A DNA stretch of 64,000 nt from Streptosporangiaceae bacterium NEAU-GS5 (GCA_017592665.1 JAGFNW010000002.1:186001-250000); one strand, 5' to 3'; numbered from the stretch's first letter, positions 20,864 to 32,202 are shown. A program made the numbers and translations. Notes: a model not told the origin generated them from the sequence alone.

Positions 20864-21560
20864 TGAACGCGTCGATGGTCGCGTTCAGCTTCTCGTCGCC
20901 GGCCAGCAGCACGACCCCGTGCGCGTTGCCGGGGATCTTGATGAACTGCTCGGACCCGGGATGCTGGTCGGCATACTGCTTCACCATCTGGAGCGGCGGG
21001 TTGGTGTCGTCCTCCGCGGTGACCAGCAGCAGCGGGCCCTTGTAGGCGGCCAGGCCGGGCATGCCGCCGTAGACGTCGACGGGGCTGAGCGCGACCACGC
21101 CGGCCACGCCCTCGAGGCCACCCGCCTCCTGCAGCACGACGCCGCCGCCGGCGGACGCGCCCACCAGCACGATCTTGGTGGCGCCCTCGGCGCGGAGCCG
21201 CGCGACGGCGGCCGGAAGGCTGTCCTGCGCCGGGTCGCCCCAGCTGAACGTGGCCGTGTGATAACCCTTGCCGGCCAGCTCACGGGCCTTTTCGATCCAC
21301 TGGCAGGCGTCGTCGCCGAGCTGCGGGGCGAACACGACCCCCTTGGGGCCCGAGCCCATCAGCGCCACCAACGGCCCGGGCGGGTCGCCCTTCGACCGCT
21401 CGTCATCGTTGAGACAGTCAGGGCGGATGGCCGAATCATCGGAGGCGGCGACCGAGGCGGACGGCGTCGCCGCGACCGTGCCGCTCCCCCCGCCGCACGC
21501 CGACACCAGGCATAACGCTGCTGCGACAAGGGTCGGCCCGGCAGCACGTCCAAGAGGCAT
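20841..21560 (-). CDS. Secreted alpha/beta-hydrolase lipoprotein
   Basis: 239 aa. Signal peptide with lipobox LVSAC and Cys22, then a Ser/Ala-rich linker. An alpha/beta-hydrolase fold carries the nucleophile elbow GASAGG (Ser136), acid Asp184 or Asp185 (TAEDDTNPP) and His214 (GNAHGV), so a full triad is present. Substrate unknown; a dienelactone-hydrolase-like or small esterase role fits. TAGGCT ends 7 bases before the ATG and there is no ribosome site, so a leaderless mRNA is likely. Confidence 0.85.
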   Translation of the reverse strand: MPLGRAAGPTLVAAALCLVSACGGGSGTVAATPSASVAASDDSAIRPDCLNDDERSKGDPPGPLVALMGSGPKGVVFAPQLGDDACQWIEKARELAGKGYHTATFSWGDPAQDSLPAAVARLRAEGATKIVLVGASAGGGVVLQEAGGLEGVAGVVALSPVDVYGGMPGLAAYKGPLLLVTAEDDTNPPLQMVKQYADQHPGSEQFIKIPGNAHGVVLLAGDEKLNATIDAFITGNLGP

Positions 21561-21573
21561 AGAGATCAGCCTA
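21561..21573 (-). promoter_or_regulatory. -10 element of the hydrolase lipoprotein gene
   Basis: TAGGCT on this strand (21573-21568) ends 7 bases before ATG 21560. It indicates a leaderless start, as for other genes in the window. Confidence 0.45.
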
Positions 21574-21598
21574 CGCAGGGACCAGGACGCGGCGGCCG

Positions 21599-23364
21599 TC
21601 AGGATCTGGTGGCCGTGGTCCAGGAGGCATAGAGATCGGCGTAGACCCCGGGCTGGGCGACCAGCTCCGCGTGCGGGCCCCGCTGCACGATCCGCCCGTG
21701 CTCGAAGACCACGACCTCGTCGGCCGCCTCGGCCGTCGACAGGCGGTGCGCGATGGAGATCGCCGTACGCCCCCGGGTCACCCCTTCCAGGGCCCGGGCC
21801 AGCCGGACCTCGGTGGCCGGGTCGACCGCGGAGGTGGCCTCGTCGAGCAGCAGCAGGTCGGGGTCGGCGAGGTAGGCGCGGGCGAGCGCGACCAGCTGCC
21901 GCTCCCCCGCCGACAGCGACTCGCCGCGCTGCCCGACCGGGGTGTCGAGGCCGGCGGGCAGGCCGTCCACCCAGTCGGCGAGGCCCAGCTCGGTCAGGGC
22001 GAGCGCGATCTCCTCGCGGGTCGCCGACGGGCGGCCGAAACGGATGTTCTCCTCAAGGGAGGCGTCGAACAGGAAGCCGTCCTGCGGCACCATCACGATC
22101 CGCTCGCGGAGCGAGGAGAACCGCACGTCCCGAAGGTCGACCCCGTCGATCAGCACGCGGCCTTCCACCGGGTCCATCAGCCGGGTGAGCAGCTTGGCGA
22201 ACGTCGTCTTGCCCGATCCCGTCTCCCCCACCACGGCCACGCGGCTGCGCGGCGGGAAGGCCGCCGACACCTCGTGGAGGACCGGAGGCCCACCCGGATA
22301 GGCGAAGCCGACGTCCTCGAAGACCAGGGAGATCGGCCCGCGCGGCAGCGTCACGCCCTGCTCGCCCGGGTCGCCGACGTCGGCCGGCGTGTCGAGGACC
22401 CCGAGGACCCGGCGCCAGCCGGCGATGGCGTTCTGCGCCTCGTTGAGCACCTCGGTGGCGGTCTGCAGAGGTGAGATGAACAGCGTGATCAGGAAGAGGA
22501 ACGCGATCAGGCGGCCGACCGTGATCGTGCCGTCCAGGCCGAGCCGCACGCCGAGCAGGACCACTCCGGCGATGGCGAACGAGGCCACCAGCTCGGTCGT
22601 GGGGAAGGTGAAACCGACCATCCGCATGGCCCGGACCTGGGCCGCCCGCTGGGCGTCGATCGCCGAGTCGATCCGCTCGCCGGTGCGATCCTCCGCGCCG
22701 TACGCCCTGATGACGGCGCTGCCGACGACCGACTCACTGACCGCGGCAAGCACGTCGCCGGTGCGCTCCCTGACCCGGGTGTAGGCGCCCGCGATGAGCC
22801 GCTGGAAGCGGGGCAGGGCCCAGATCAGCGGCGCGAAGCACAGCCACACGAGCAGGGTGAGCTGCCAGGAGTAAACGGCCATCAGCACGGTGGCGACGAC
22901 CAGCTGCCCGAGGGCGACGATCACCATCATGCCGCCCCACTGCATGAACACGCTGATCTGGTCGACGTCGACGGTCACCCGGGAGACCAGGGCGCCCCGG
23001 CGCTCGGTGTTCTGGGTGAGCACCGACAGGTCGTGCACGTGGCGGAAGGCTCTGCCGCGGAGGGTGGCGAGGCCCGACTCGGTCGACTTGTACAGCCGGA
23101 CGTTCATCGCATAGCCGCACAAGGCGGTCAGCAGCACGGCCGCGGCGCACAGCACCACGGCGGCGCGGATGAAGGGGATGTCCGGCGTGCCGCCGCTCAG
23201 CCCACGGTCGATGACCTGCTGGACCGCGACCGGCACGATCACCTTGCCGACGGTGGCGAGCACGGCGAGCACGGCGGTGCCGGCCAGGCCCCGGCGGAAC
23301 TCCGGCGACAGCCGGAAGCCGTGGCGCACGGTCTGCCAGGCGGATCTTTCCAGCGCCTGCATGC

Positions 23365-23368
<4 letters not shown>
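21599..23368 (-). CDS. ABC exporter half-transporter with the consensus ATP site
   Basis: 589 aa: six-helix type IV exporter domain (about 20-320) and ATPase domain (340-589). Walker A GETGSGKTT (381-389), catalytic Glu510 after LLLLD, and switch His541 (SIAHRL) are canonical, but the signature is LSAGE (485-489) rather than LSGGQ. Its partner has the reverse pattern, so the two form a heterodimer with one working and one weak ATP site. The ATG overlaps the partner's stop. Cargo is unknown: drug, lipid or peptide. Confidence 0.93.
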
Positions 23369-25176
<1,808 letters not shown>

Positions 25177-25284
25177 GCGCGGGAGTCCTCTCTCCGGGGG
25201 GTCGACAAGGGATCGAGTGGAGGATGAAACGCTCCAGTCAAACTCGGACAAGGAGCCTAGTTATTCCCCATTCATAACGCGAGC

Positions 25285-25296
25285 TACGCTCGGAGT
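25285..25296 (+). promoter_or_regulatory. -10 element of the TIGR03085-type gene
   Basis: TACGCT (25285-25290) ends 6 bases before GTG 25297. The exporter's own -10 (TAGGCT) lies 26 bases away on the other strand, so the two promoters share a compact divergent region. Confidence 0.5.
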
Positions 25297-25929
25297 GTGA
25301 ATCATGCACAGGCGGAACGCGCCGAGCTCAGCGACCTGCTCGACCAGCTCGGCCCTGACGCGCCCACCCTGTGCGAGGGGTGGACCACCGCCGACCTGGC
25401 CGCTCACCTGGTCCTGCGCGAGCGGTCGCTGGCCGCCGCGGGGATCACCATCAAGATGTTCTCGGGGCGCACGCGGATGGTGCAGGAGCGGCTCAAGGCC
25501 GAGCACTCCTGGCCCGAGCTCGTCGATCTCGTACGGCACGGCCCGCCGCGCTCGTCGCCGTTCGGGTTCATCCCGGGGGCCGACGCGGCGGTCAACACGT
25601 TCGAGTTCCTGATCCACCACGAGGACGTGCGGCGCGCCCAGCCCGAATGGGAGCCCCGCGAGCTGCCCCGCGACCTCAACCAGCTGATCTGGCGGCGGCT
25701 GACCCGCGGCGCTCGGCTCTACGTGCGCAAATCGCCGGTCGGCGTGGTGCTGCGCGACACGGAGGGCCACAAGGCGGGCGCCAAGCTCGCCTCGCCGGCC
25801 GTGGTCGTGACGGGCGAGCCGGCGGAGTTGCTGCTGTTCGCGTCGGGACGGCAGCGCGCCTCCCGGGTCACGCTCGACGGGCCGGCCGAGGCGGTCGCCA
25901 GTCTTCGCACCGCCAAGCTGGGCATCTGA
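25297..25929 (+). CDS. TIGR03085-type DinB-like metal-binding protein
   Basis: 210 aa. An N-terminal four-helix DinB/maleylpyruvate-isomerase-like bundle has the family's TLCEGWTTADLAAHLVLRER and later FEFLIHHEDVRRAQ; His36 and the His-His-Glu set are candidate metal ligands. The C-terminal part is a sterol-carrier-like strand domain. Related enzymes isomerise or transfer thiols using mycothiol; this protein's reaction is unknown. In other actinomycetes this gene sits by hisF and hisI; here it is near neither. Confidence 0.85.
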   Translation: MNHAQAERAELSDLLDQLGPDAPTLCEGWTTADLAAHLVLRERSLAAAGITIKMFSGRTRMVQERLKAEHSWPELVDLVRHGPPRSSPFGFIPGADAAVNTFEFLIHHEDVRRAQPEWEPRELPRDLNQLIWRRLTRGARLYVRKSPVGVVLRDTEGHKAGAKLASPAVVVTGEPAELLLFASGRQRASRVTLDGPAEAVASLRTAKLGI

Positions 25930-26002
25930 GGGTTTTCGCGCGAACTTAGTTACCCTTTTGGGCGTTGAGCGTTCGAAGGACGCCTTTGGAAGGGGGACGC
26001 GG

Positions 26003-27175
26003 GTGGCGGAAGGCCTGCTCGTGCGCTTAGAGCGCACTTTGGCGGAACGCGGGCGGCAGGACCGGTGGTGGTCGCTGAACCTGGAGGGCGAAGACCCACG
26101 CCAGTTCTTATCCGAGCTGGTCATGGGCCTGAAGGGGGCTTCGGGCGAGAAGAAGATCGAAAACCGGCACCGCTACATCGGCCTGCGGCCCACCATCGCG
26201 TGGCTGCAGAGCTGCCGCGATCCCTCCTACCCCGTCATGTACGACAGCCTGGAGTCGTTCGCCCGTCTGTGGGATCGGTGCCAGGACGCGCTCGACAGCG
26301 AGACGCCGTACCACTATGTGAGCCTCGGCGTGGGCGACGGCGACAAGGACCGGCATGTGATCGACCGGCTGGGCCTCGACGGGTCCGGTCGCTTCTACCT
26401 CGGCATCGACATCAGCTCGCACATGCTGCGCCTCGGCACGCGGGAGACCAGCCGGCGGCTGCCCGGCCGGCTGCTGCCGATCGAGCTCGACTTCGAGGGC
26501 GCGGCCAGCATCCGGGTGCTGCGCGAACTGCTCGACAGCCTCGTGGGCGACGAGCCGATCCTGTTCAGCCTGCTCGGCAACACCCTGGGCAACGTCGACC
26601 GGGATCTGGAGTTCACCCGCAACCTCACGATGCTGCTCAACCCGCAGGACCGGCTCGCGATCGAGGTCGGGACCACCGATCGGCTGGACGCGGCGACGGC
26701 CGGCGAGGCGGCGCGGGAGCGCGACGTCAGCCGGAGCTACAAGGAGTTCGCGACGGCCGCGCTCGGCATGTACACCAACCTGTCGATCGACACTAACTGG
26801 CTGGAGTTCAGCGGGTCCATCGAGGACGGCCACGCCGTACGGGTCGAGGGCCGCTATGTGAACAAGAGCGGCCAGCCGATCATGATGATGCTGCCGAACG
26901 GCGAGGCCATTCCTTACCTGCCGGACGAGGGCATCCGGGTGCTGCTCGGCCGCAAGTACTTCCTCGAAGGCCTGCTCGCCCACCTCGCCGACGCCGACCT
27001 GTCGGAGCTCGCCGTGGAAGGCACGGCACGCCGCACCGACGACCCGACGATCGCCACGACGACCGGATTCGGGCTGGCGCTGATGCTGCTGAAGTACGAG
27101 CCACAGGCGCAGCAGCAGTCGAAGCTGGGCAAGGTGTGGGGGCCGCAAGCGGTGCCGCCGATGCGGCTGGGATGA
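26003..27175 (+). CDS. EgtD-like SAM-dependent methyltransferase
   Basis: 390 aa from GTG 26003, with GGAAGGGGG upstream; a TTG at 25958 lacks a site. The Rossmann core shows VSLGVGDGDKD (SAM loop I), YLGIDISSHML (acidic ribose contact) and LFSLLGNTLGNVDRD, the counterpart of the LGSTIGN motif in EgtD. The histidine-methylating EgtD is about 320 aa, so this member is longer. No egtB, egtC or egtA neighbour is seen, so ergothioneine synthesis is not supported. The acceptor is unknown. Confidence 0.75.
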   Translation: MAEGLLVRLERTLAERGRQDRWWSLNLEGEDPRQFLSELVMGLKGASGEKKIENRHRYIGLRPTIAWLQSCRDPSYPVMYDSLESFARLWDRCQDALDSETPYHYVSLGVGDGDKDRHVIDRLGLDGSGRFYLGIDISSHMLRLGTRETSRRLPGRLLPIELDFEGAASIRVLRELLDSLVGDEPILFSLLGNTLGNVDRDLEFTRNLTMLLNPQDRLAIEVGTTDRLDAATAGEAARERDVSRSYKEFATAALGMYTNLSIDTNWLEFSGSIEDGHAVRVEGRYVNKSGQPIMMMLPNGEAIPYLPDEGIRVLLGRKYFLEGLLAHLADADLSELAVEGTARRTDDPTIATTTGFGLALMLLKYEPQAQQQSKLGKVWGPQAVPPMRLG

Positions 27176-27193
27176 CGGTGGTGATGTCCGGCA

Positions 27194-27787
27194 ATGCTGC
27201 GCCTGTCGATCCGGCTGATCACGTTCGCGGCGCTCGGCGGAGCGCTGCTGACCGGGATCGCCGGCCTGTTCGGGTGGCGGCCGTGGGATGCCAGCAGCAC
27301 GGCGCTGGCGCTCGTGGCGGCCATCGCCGGCATACCCGCCGACCGGTGGGCGGCCGCGGCCGAGCAGCGGCGGCAGATGCTCTCCGCGCTCGGCCGGGAG
27401 CTGGACAAGAACCGCGAGGTGCTGGCCGACCCCCGGTTCTTCCCCGAACGGCAGGGCCAGAGCCTGGTCTACCCCCGGCTGATGCTGAGCGCGGTGGACA
27501 CCACCTTCATTTCGGGCGTGCTCGGCGGGCAGCGGGACCAGGCGTTGCTGCGGGCCCTGCTCGACTGGCGCAACGCGGCCGAGGACGTCAACCGGCGGCT
27601 GGACATCACCGAGCTGCGGCTGTGCCTGGTCGAGGAGATCGACATGGGCGACCTGGTGGCGTTGCGCCTGATGACGGTGCTGCCGGACGGACCCTTCGCG
27701 TACGCGGCCGAGTGCCTCGGCCACCTGGAGAAAACACTCGAACTGGATGCCGATGTGCCGGCCTGGCGCAGAGGATTACGATCTTGA
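27194..27787 (+). CDS. Membrane protein with long cytoplasmic helical domain, unknown function
   Basis: 197 aa. Two N-terminal membrane segments (ITFAALGGALLTGIAGLFGW and TALALVAAIAGIPADRWAA), then about 140 charged, probably helical residues. It follows the EgtD-like gene by 18 bases and could be cotranscribed with it. No family recognised. Confidence 0.7.
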   Translation: MLRLSIRLITFAALGGALLTGIAGLFGWRPWDASSTALALVAAIAGIPADRWAAAAEQRRQMLSALGRELDKNREVLADPRFFPERQGQSLVYPRLMLSAVDTTFISGVLGGQRDQALLRALLDWRNAAEDVNRRLDITELRLCLVEEIDMGDLVALRLMTVLPDGPFAYAAECLGHLEKTLELDADVPAWRRGLRS

Positions 27788-27853
27788 CGAAACACCCGCA
27801 ACCCCTGGTTTTATGGGGGAACATGGTGGCAGCGGTCTAGGGTTGGAGCTCCC

Positions 27854-28018
27854 GTGGATACAAAAAAGGTCATCACTTATGTGGCTGTCGCATTTGTGAT
27901 CTTCTACCTCTTCACGCAGCCGGCCGCGGCGGCCGGCGCGATCAAGGGCGTGATGAACGGCATCACCACAGGGGCGGAGCAATTGTCAAAATTCGTGAAC
28001 TCACTTGTCACGGGATAG
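27854..28018 (+). CDS. Small membrane protein A of a tandem pair (54 aa)
   Basis: Starts at GTG with GGAG 5 bases upstream. Basic N-terminus (MDTKKV), one hydrophobic helix TYVAVAFVIFYLFTQ, an AAAAGA hinge, then an amphipathic tail ending KFVNSLVTG. It is clearly paralogous to the next small gene: both share KKV-TY-(V/I)AFVIFYL-TQP, an Ala-rich hinge and a Gly-Ala-x-x-Leu-x-x-Phe tail. The N-terminal lysines suggest the tail faces outside. Function unknown. Confidence 0.8.
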   Translation: MDTKKVITYVAVAFVIFYLFTQPAAAAGAIKGVMNGITTGAEQLSKFVNSLVTG

Positions 28019-28101
28019 CCGCTCATAGCCTGTTGGCAAGAGTGATCGCTTGCGGGGGAGGGTAAACACCTGCCGGGATACAGACCGCAGGAGGCCCCCC
28101 A

Positions 28102-28263
28102 ATGCAGGTCAAGAAGGTGCTGACGTACGCGGGGATAGCGTTCGTTATCTTCTACCTCTACACGCAGCCTTCCGCTGCGGCCGGTGCCGTTCACGGTGTT
28201 TTCGATACCGTCAACACGGGAGCGACTCGTTTAGCGACCTTCTTCACCCAGGTCCTGAGGTGA
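28102..28263 (+). CDS. Small membrane protein B of a tandem pair (53 aa)
   Basis: ATG start with a strong GCAGGAGG ribosome site 7 bases upstream. MQVKKVLTYAGIAFVIFYLY is a single helix, followed by TQPSAAAGAV and a tail with NTGATRLATFFTQVL. About 45 percent of residues match protein A by eye, so the pair arose by duplication, and conservation of both reading frames argues they are real genes. Function unknown. Confidence 0.82.
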   Translation: MQVKKVLTYAGIAFVIFYLYTQPSAAAGAVHGVFDTVNTGATRLATFFTQVLR

Positions 28264-28333
28264 CACCGGAAGCGTGTTAATTCCGGCATGGCCGTAGGAT
28301 GCGAAAGATCGCTGAACCCCCTACGGAGGCCCC

Positions 28334-29296
28334 ATGTTCGTCGACATGCCGCTCGACCAGCTCCGCGAGTATCGTCCCGACCGCCCAGAACCGGCTGACT
28401 TTGATGGCTTCTGGTCGCGTACGCTCGCCGAGGCGCGCAAGTTCGACCTCGATCCGGTCTTCACCGAGATCGACACAGGGCTGACCCGCATCCGCTGCTA
28501 TGACGTGACGTTCAATGGGTTCGGCGGCCACCCGATCAAGGCCTGGCTGCTTGCGCCGCGTGACGCCGCCGGCCCATTGCCGACAATTGTTGAGTTCATC
28601 GGCTACAACGGCGGCCGTGGCCTGCCGCATGAATGGACGCTGTGGCCGTCGGCGGGGTGGGCCACGTTCGTCATGGACTCGCGCGGCCAGGGCGGCGGCT
28701 GGCGGGCCTCCGACACCCCCGACCCGGTGGGCGGCACGGGGCCGCAGACCAGCGGCAAGCTGACCGTGGGCGTCCTCGACCCCGACGACTATTACTACCG
28801 GCGGCTCTACACCGACGGCGTCCGGGCCGTCGAGGCGGCACGCTCCCACCCGCTGGTCGACCCCGACCGCCTCAGCGTCGGCGGCGGCAGCCAGGGCGGC
28901 GGCCTCTCCATGGCCGTCAGCGCGCTCGTCCCGGGGCTGCGCCACGCGTTCATCGACGTGCCGTTCATGACCCACATCCGCCGCGCCGCCGTGATCACCG
29001 ACGAAGACCCCTATGGGGAGCTCGGCCGCTTCCTCAGCGTCAACCGCACCCTGACCGACCGCGTGTTCGCCACCCTCGACCACTTCGACGGCCTCAACTT
29101 CGCCGCCCGCAACCAAACCCCCGCCCTCTTCTCCGTCGGCCTCCGCGACGGCATCACCCCCGCCTCAACCGTCTTCGCCGCCTACAACCTCTACGCCGGC
29201 CCCAAAGACATCCGCGTCTACCCCTTCAACGCCCACGAAGGCGGCCAAGCCGTCCAAGTCTCCGAACACCTGAAAATCGCCACCACCCTCGCGTGA
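28334..29296 (+). CDS. Acetyl xylan / cephalosporin C deacetylase family esterase (CE7)
   Basis: 320 aa, full family length. Triad Ser186 (GGGSQGGG), Asp272 (LRDGITP) and His301 (NAHEGG), plus the CE7 oxyanion motif RGQGGGW (117-123). No signal peptide, so it acts in the cytoplasm on short acetylated sugars or acetylated antibiotics, as other CE7 enzymes do. ACGGAGG precedes the ATG. Its stop lies inside the first of two short repeats. Confidence 0.92.
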   Translation: MFVDMPLDQLREYRPDRPEPADFDGFWSRTLAEARKFDLDPVFTEIDTGLTRIRCYDVTFNGFGGHPIKAWLLAPRDAAGPLPTIVEFIGYNGGRGLPHEWTLWPSAGWATFVMDSRGQGGGWRASDTPDPVGGTGPQTSGKLTVGVLDPDDYYYRRLYTDGVRAVEAARSHPLVDPDRLSVGGGSQGGGLSMAVSALVPGLRHAFIDVPFMTHIRRAAVITDEDPYGELGRFLSVNRTLTDRVFATLDHFDGLNFAARNQTPALFSVGLRDGITPASTVFAAYNLYAGPKDIRVYPFNAHEGGQAVQVSEHLKIATTLA

Positions 29297-29355
29297 TCTT
29301 GCAATAAGTCACTCCCGCCCACCTCCCCGCCGGTCGTGATCTTGCACAAAGTCAC
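29293..29355. repeat. Two near-identical 20-base repeats between convergent genes
   Basis: Copies at 29293-29312 and 29336-29355 share GTGATCTTGCA and AGTCAC and differ at two bases. Each has GTGA/TCAC ends, so each could form a small hairpin. They lie between the stops of the CE7 esterase and hisF and may help terminate both transcripts, though no T-run follows. Confidence 0.55.
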
Positions 29356-29377
29356 GCCGGCGCGCGGGGGGTGGGGG

Positions 29378-30151
29378 TCAGCGGACGGGGTGGGTGGTGG
29401 GGGGGAGGGTTTGGCGGAGGGTTGCCTTGACGTCGGCGATTTTGAGTTCGCCGAAGTGGAAGACGGAGGCCGCGAGGACGGCGTCGGCGCCGGCCTCGAT
29501 GGCGGGGGGGAAGTCTTCCAGGCGGCCCGCGCCGCCGGAGGCGATCACGGGGACGGTGACGACGGCGCGGACGGCGCGGATCATCTCCAGGTCGTAGCCG
29601 TCCTTGGTGCCGTCGCCGTCCATCGAGTTCAGCAGGATCTCGCCCACGCCCAGCTCCTGGCCACGCCGCGCCCACTCGACGGCGTCGATGCCGGTGCCGC
29701 GGCGGCCGCCGTGGGTCGTCACCTCGAACCCGGACGCGGTGCCCGGGGCCCGGCGGGCGTCGACGGACAGGACGATGCACTGGGCGCCGAAGCGGTGCGA
29801 GGCCTCCGTGAGGAATTCGGGCCGGGCGATGGCCGCCGTGTTGATGCCGACCTTGTCGGCGCCGGCGCGCAGCAGCCGGTCGACGTCGTCGACCGAGCGC
29901 ACTCCCCCGCCCACGGTCAGCGGGATGAAGACCTGCTCGGCCGTGCGGCGGACCACGTCGAGCATGGTCTCCCGCTCTCCCGACGAGGCCGTGATGTCGA
30001 GGAAGGTCAGCTCGTCGGCGCCTTCGGCGTCATAGCGGCGGGCCAGTTCGACCGGATCTCCGGCGTCCCTGAGGTTCTCGAAGTTGACGCCCTTGACCAC
30101 CCGCCCGGCGTCCACGTCCAGGCAGGGGATCACCCGTACGGCGACCGTCAT
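29378..30151 (-). CDS. hisF: Imidazole glycerol phosphate synthase, cyclase subunit
   Basis: With HisH makes imidazole glycerol phosphate and AICAR from PRFAR and glutamine. 257 aa TIM barrel. The first catalytic Asp lies in [15 protein letters not shown] and the second in LSVDARR; phosphate loops GGGVRS and ASGGAG are intact. Its ATG overlaps the ridA stop. It is the last gene of the his operon. Confidence 0.97.
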   Translation of the reverse strand: MTVAVRVIPCLDVDAGRVVKGVNFENLRDAGDPVELARRYDAEGADELTFLDITASSGERETMLDVVRRTAEQVFIPLTVGGGVRSVDDVDRLLRAGADKVGINTAAIARPEFLTEASHRFGAQCIVLSVDARRAPGTASGFEVTTHGGRRGTGIDAVEWARRGQELGVGEILLNSMDGDGTKDGYDLEMIRAVRAVVTVPVIASGGAGRLEDFPPAIEAGADAVLAASVFHFGELKIADVKATLRQTLPPTTHPVR

Positions 30152-30522
30152 GGCCGGTATGCCTCCACTTCCACCTCGACCAGCATCCGGGGGTCCAGCA
30201 GCCAGGCCACCCCGACCATGGTGGCGGCCGGGCGCGCCTCGCCGAACAGCTCGCCGTGCGCCCGGCCCACCGCGTCGGCGTGACCCGGGTCGACCACGAA
30301 CATGCGCGTGCGCACGACGTCTTCGGCAGACAGGCCGGCTTTCGACAGGGCGTCCAGCGCGATCTGGAACGCCGTCAACGTCTGGCGATAGGGGTCGCCC
30401 TCGTGGACGACATCGCCGTCAACGGTCGCCGTACATCCGGAGACCAGCACATGCGGCCCGGCCACGACGGCCCGTGCGTATCCGTAGCGATCCTCCCAGG
30501 GCCCGCCCGAGAACACCCTCAT
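30148..30522 (-). CDS. RidA-family enamine/imine deaminase
   Basis: 124 aa from the ATG that overlaps the priA stop. The RidA fold is shown by [18 protein letters not shown], the [17 protein letters not shown] helix and the C-terminal [25 protein letters not shown], where the usual catalytic Arg is the one in ARPAAT. RidA proteins hydrolyse reactive enamines. Its fixed place between priA and hisF suggests clearing of side products of histidine synthesis (inference). Confidence 0.9.
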   Translation of the reverse strand: MRVFSGGPWEDRYGYARAVVAGPHVLVSGCTATVDGDVVHEGDPYRQTLTAFQIALDALSKAGLSAEDVVRTRMFVVDPGHADAVGRAHGELFGEARPAATMVGVAWLLDPRMLVEVEVEAYRP

Positions 30523-31235
30523 GATCGCACCGCCATCAGCGCCTCTTCGAGGGTGAACGCCCGCGCGTAGAGGGCCTTGCCGACGATGGCGCCCTCCACC
30601 CCGGGCACGCCCGCGATGGCGCGAAGGTCGTCGAGTGACGACACGCCGCCGCTGGCGATCACCGGCTTGCCGGTCCGCGCGCACACGTCGCGCAGCAGGT
30701 CGAGGTTGGGACCCCGGAGCGTGCCGTCCTTCGTGACGTCGGTCACCACATAGCGGGGGCAGCCGTCGGCCTCGAGCCGATCGAGGACCTCCCAGAGGTC
30801 GCCGCCCTCCTTGGTCCAGCCGCGGGCGGCCAGCGTGGTGCCGCGCACGTCGAGCCCGACGGCGATCCGGTCCCCATATTCAGCGATGATCTTCGAGCAC
30901 CAGGACGGGTCTTCCAGAGCGGCCGTGCCGATGTTGACGCGACGGCAGCCGGTGGCGAGGGCCGCCTCGAGCGAGGCGTCGTCGCGGATCCCGCCCGACA
31001 GCTCCACCTGCACGTCGAGCCGTCCCACCACCTCGGCGAGCAGCTCACGGTTGCTCCCCCGCCCGAAGGCCGCGTCGAGATCGACCAGATGCACCCATTC
31101 AGCGCCGGACCGCTGCCAGGCCAGCGCCGCGGCGAGCGGGTCGCCGTACGAGGTCTCGGAGCCCGCCTCCCCTTGCACCAGGCGTACGGCCTGGCCGTCC
31201 GCGACGTCCACCGCGGGCAGCAGCTGGAGCGACAT
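30519..31235 (-). CDS. priA: Phosphoribosyl isomerase A, bifunctional HisA/TrpF
   Basis: 238 aa TIM barrel starting [19 protein letters not shown]; Asp10 region is the catalytic base, and the partner Asp lies in [10 protein letters not shown]. In actinobacteria this protein performs both the HisA step (ProFAR) and the TrpF step (PRA). No separate trpF is in the window, so the trp genes here depend on it (family knowledge). The next small gene ends 2 bases before its ATG. Confidence 0.93.
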   Translation of the reverse strand: MSLQLLPAVDVADGQAVRLVQGEAGSETSYGDPLAAALAWQRSGAEWVHLVDLDAAFGRGSNRELLAEVVGRLDVQVELSGGIRDDASLEAALATGCRRVNIGTAALEDPSWCSKIIAEYGDRIAVGLDVRGTTLAARGWTKEGGDLWEVLDRLEADGCPRYVVTDVTKDGTLRGPNLDLLRDVCARTGKPVIASGGVSSLDDLRAIAGVPGVEGAIVGKALYARAFTLEEALMAVRS

Positions 31236-31237
31236 GT

Positions 31238-31576
31238 TCACGACCTCCGGTCGAAGACGACGGTGACGAGCACCGGGATCACAATGATCGACAGCAGGAA
31301 CACCCCGAGCCGGGCCATCCAGCCCGACAGCAGGATCCAGGCGAGCACCTGGACCAGCAGCCACAGGATGAGGACGACGCCGTTCTGGGTGCGCCGCCGG
31401 CGAGCCAGGTAGCCGCCCTGCCGGGCGACCCTGATCGGCTTGGGCACGAGCGCGGTCAGCTTGCGGCGCGCTTCGCGCCGCCGGGCCAGCCGGGCCTCGC
31501 GGGCGGCGCGCTCGGCCGCGAGGCGCTGCCGCTGCGCCTCCTCCTCGGCCCTGCGCCGCGCCCGAGCCCCCTTCAC
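31238..31576 (-). CDS. Small basic membrane protein of the his operon (112 aa)
   Basis: The GTG overlaps the hisH stop (GTGA), which sets the start. Residues 1-65 are a strongly charged Arg/Ala/Glu helix ([20 protein letters not shown]), likely coiled coil; residues 66-112 hold two membrane helices ([17 protein letters not shown] and [19 protein letters not shown]). A membrane protein at this place is common in actinobacterial his operons. Function unknown. Confidence 0.8.
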   Translation of the reverse strand: MKGARARRRAEEEAQRQRLAAERAAREARLARRREARRKLTALVPKPIRVARQGGYLARRRRTQNGVVLILWLLVQVLAWILLSGWMARLGVFLLSIIVIPVLVTVVFDRRS

Positions 31577-32202
31577 AGAGTGGAGAGCCAGTTCTCGAGC
31601 AGCGCGGCGCCGGCGTCGCCGGACTTCTCCGGATGGAACTGGGTGGCCATAAGCGGGCCGTTTTCGGCGGCGGCCACGAACGGCACGCCGTGCTCGGCCC
31701 AGGTGACCAGCGGCTCGGCGAATCCCGGCCCGGCCTGCAGCTCCCATTTGCGTACGCCGAAGGAGTGCACGAAGTAGAAGCGCGTGCCCGCGTCGATGCC
31801 ACGGAACAGCACGCTGCCGGAGGGAGCGCTGACGGTGTTCCACCCCATGTGGGGCAGAACGGGGGCATCGAGCCGCTCGACCGTGCCGGGCCACTCGCCG
31901 CAGCCCTCGGTGTGCACGCCGTGCTCGACGCCCTTGCCGAAGAGGATCTGCATGCCGACGCAGATGCCGAGCACGGGCCGCCCGCCGGCCAGGCGGCGTC
32001 CGATGATCTGGTCGCCGTGGACCCCCTTGAGCCCGGCCATGCACGCGGCGAACGCCCCCACGCCCGGCACGACCAGCCCGTCGGCGTCCATGACCGCGTC
32101 GCGGTCGGCCGTGACGGTCACGTCGGCGCCCACGCGGGCGACGGCCCGCTCGGCGCTGCGCAGATTGCCCGAGCCGTAGTCGAGGACGACCACCTTTTTC
32201 AC
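31573..32202 (-). CDS. hisH: Imidazole glycerol phosphate synthase, glutaminase subunit
   Basis: 209 aa class I glutamine amidotransferase. Nucleophile Cys in [13 protein letters not shown], and His-Glu in TQFHPEKSG complete the triad. I start at GTG 32202 ([13 protein letters not shown]), which overlaps the upstream stop; in-frame GTGs at 32208 and 32211 sit better relative to GGGAG (32220-32216), so the true N-terminus may be 2 or 3 residues longer. Supplies ammonia to HisF. Confidence 0.95.
   Translation of the reverse strand: MKKVVVLDYGSGNLRSAERAVARVGADVTVTADRDAVMDADGLVVPGVGAFAACMAGLKGVHGDQIIGRRLAGGRPVLGICVGMQILFGKGVEHGVHTEGCGEWPGTVERLDAPVLPHMGWNTVSAPSGSVLFRGIDAGTRFYFVHSFGVRKWELQAGPGFAEPLVTWAEHGVPFVAAAENGPLMATQFHPEKSGDAGAALLENWLSTL

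Noticed and set aside
25177-25251. TTG start for the exporter subunit
   Set aside because: Only 2 bases downstream of a TAGGCT -10, no ribosome site; the GTG at 25176 has one.
26003-27175. Calling the methyltransferase EgtD (ergothioneine)
   Set aside because: Longer than EgtD, motifs diverged and no egt partner genes nearby.
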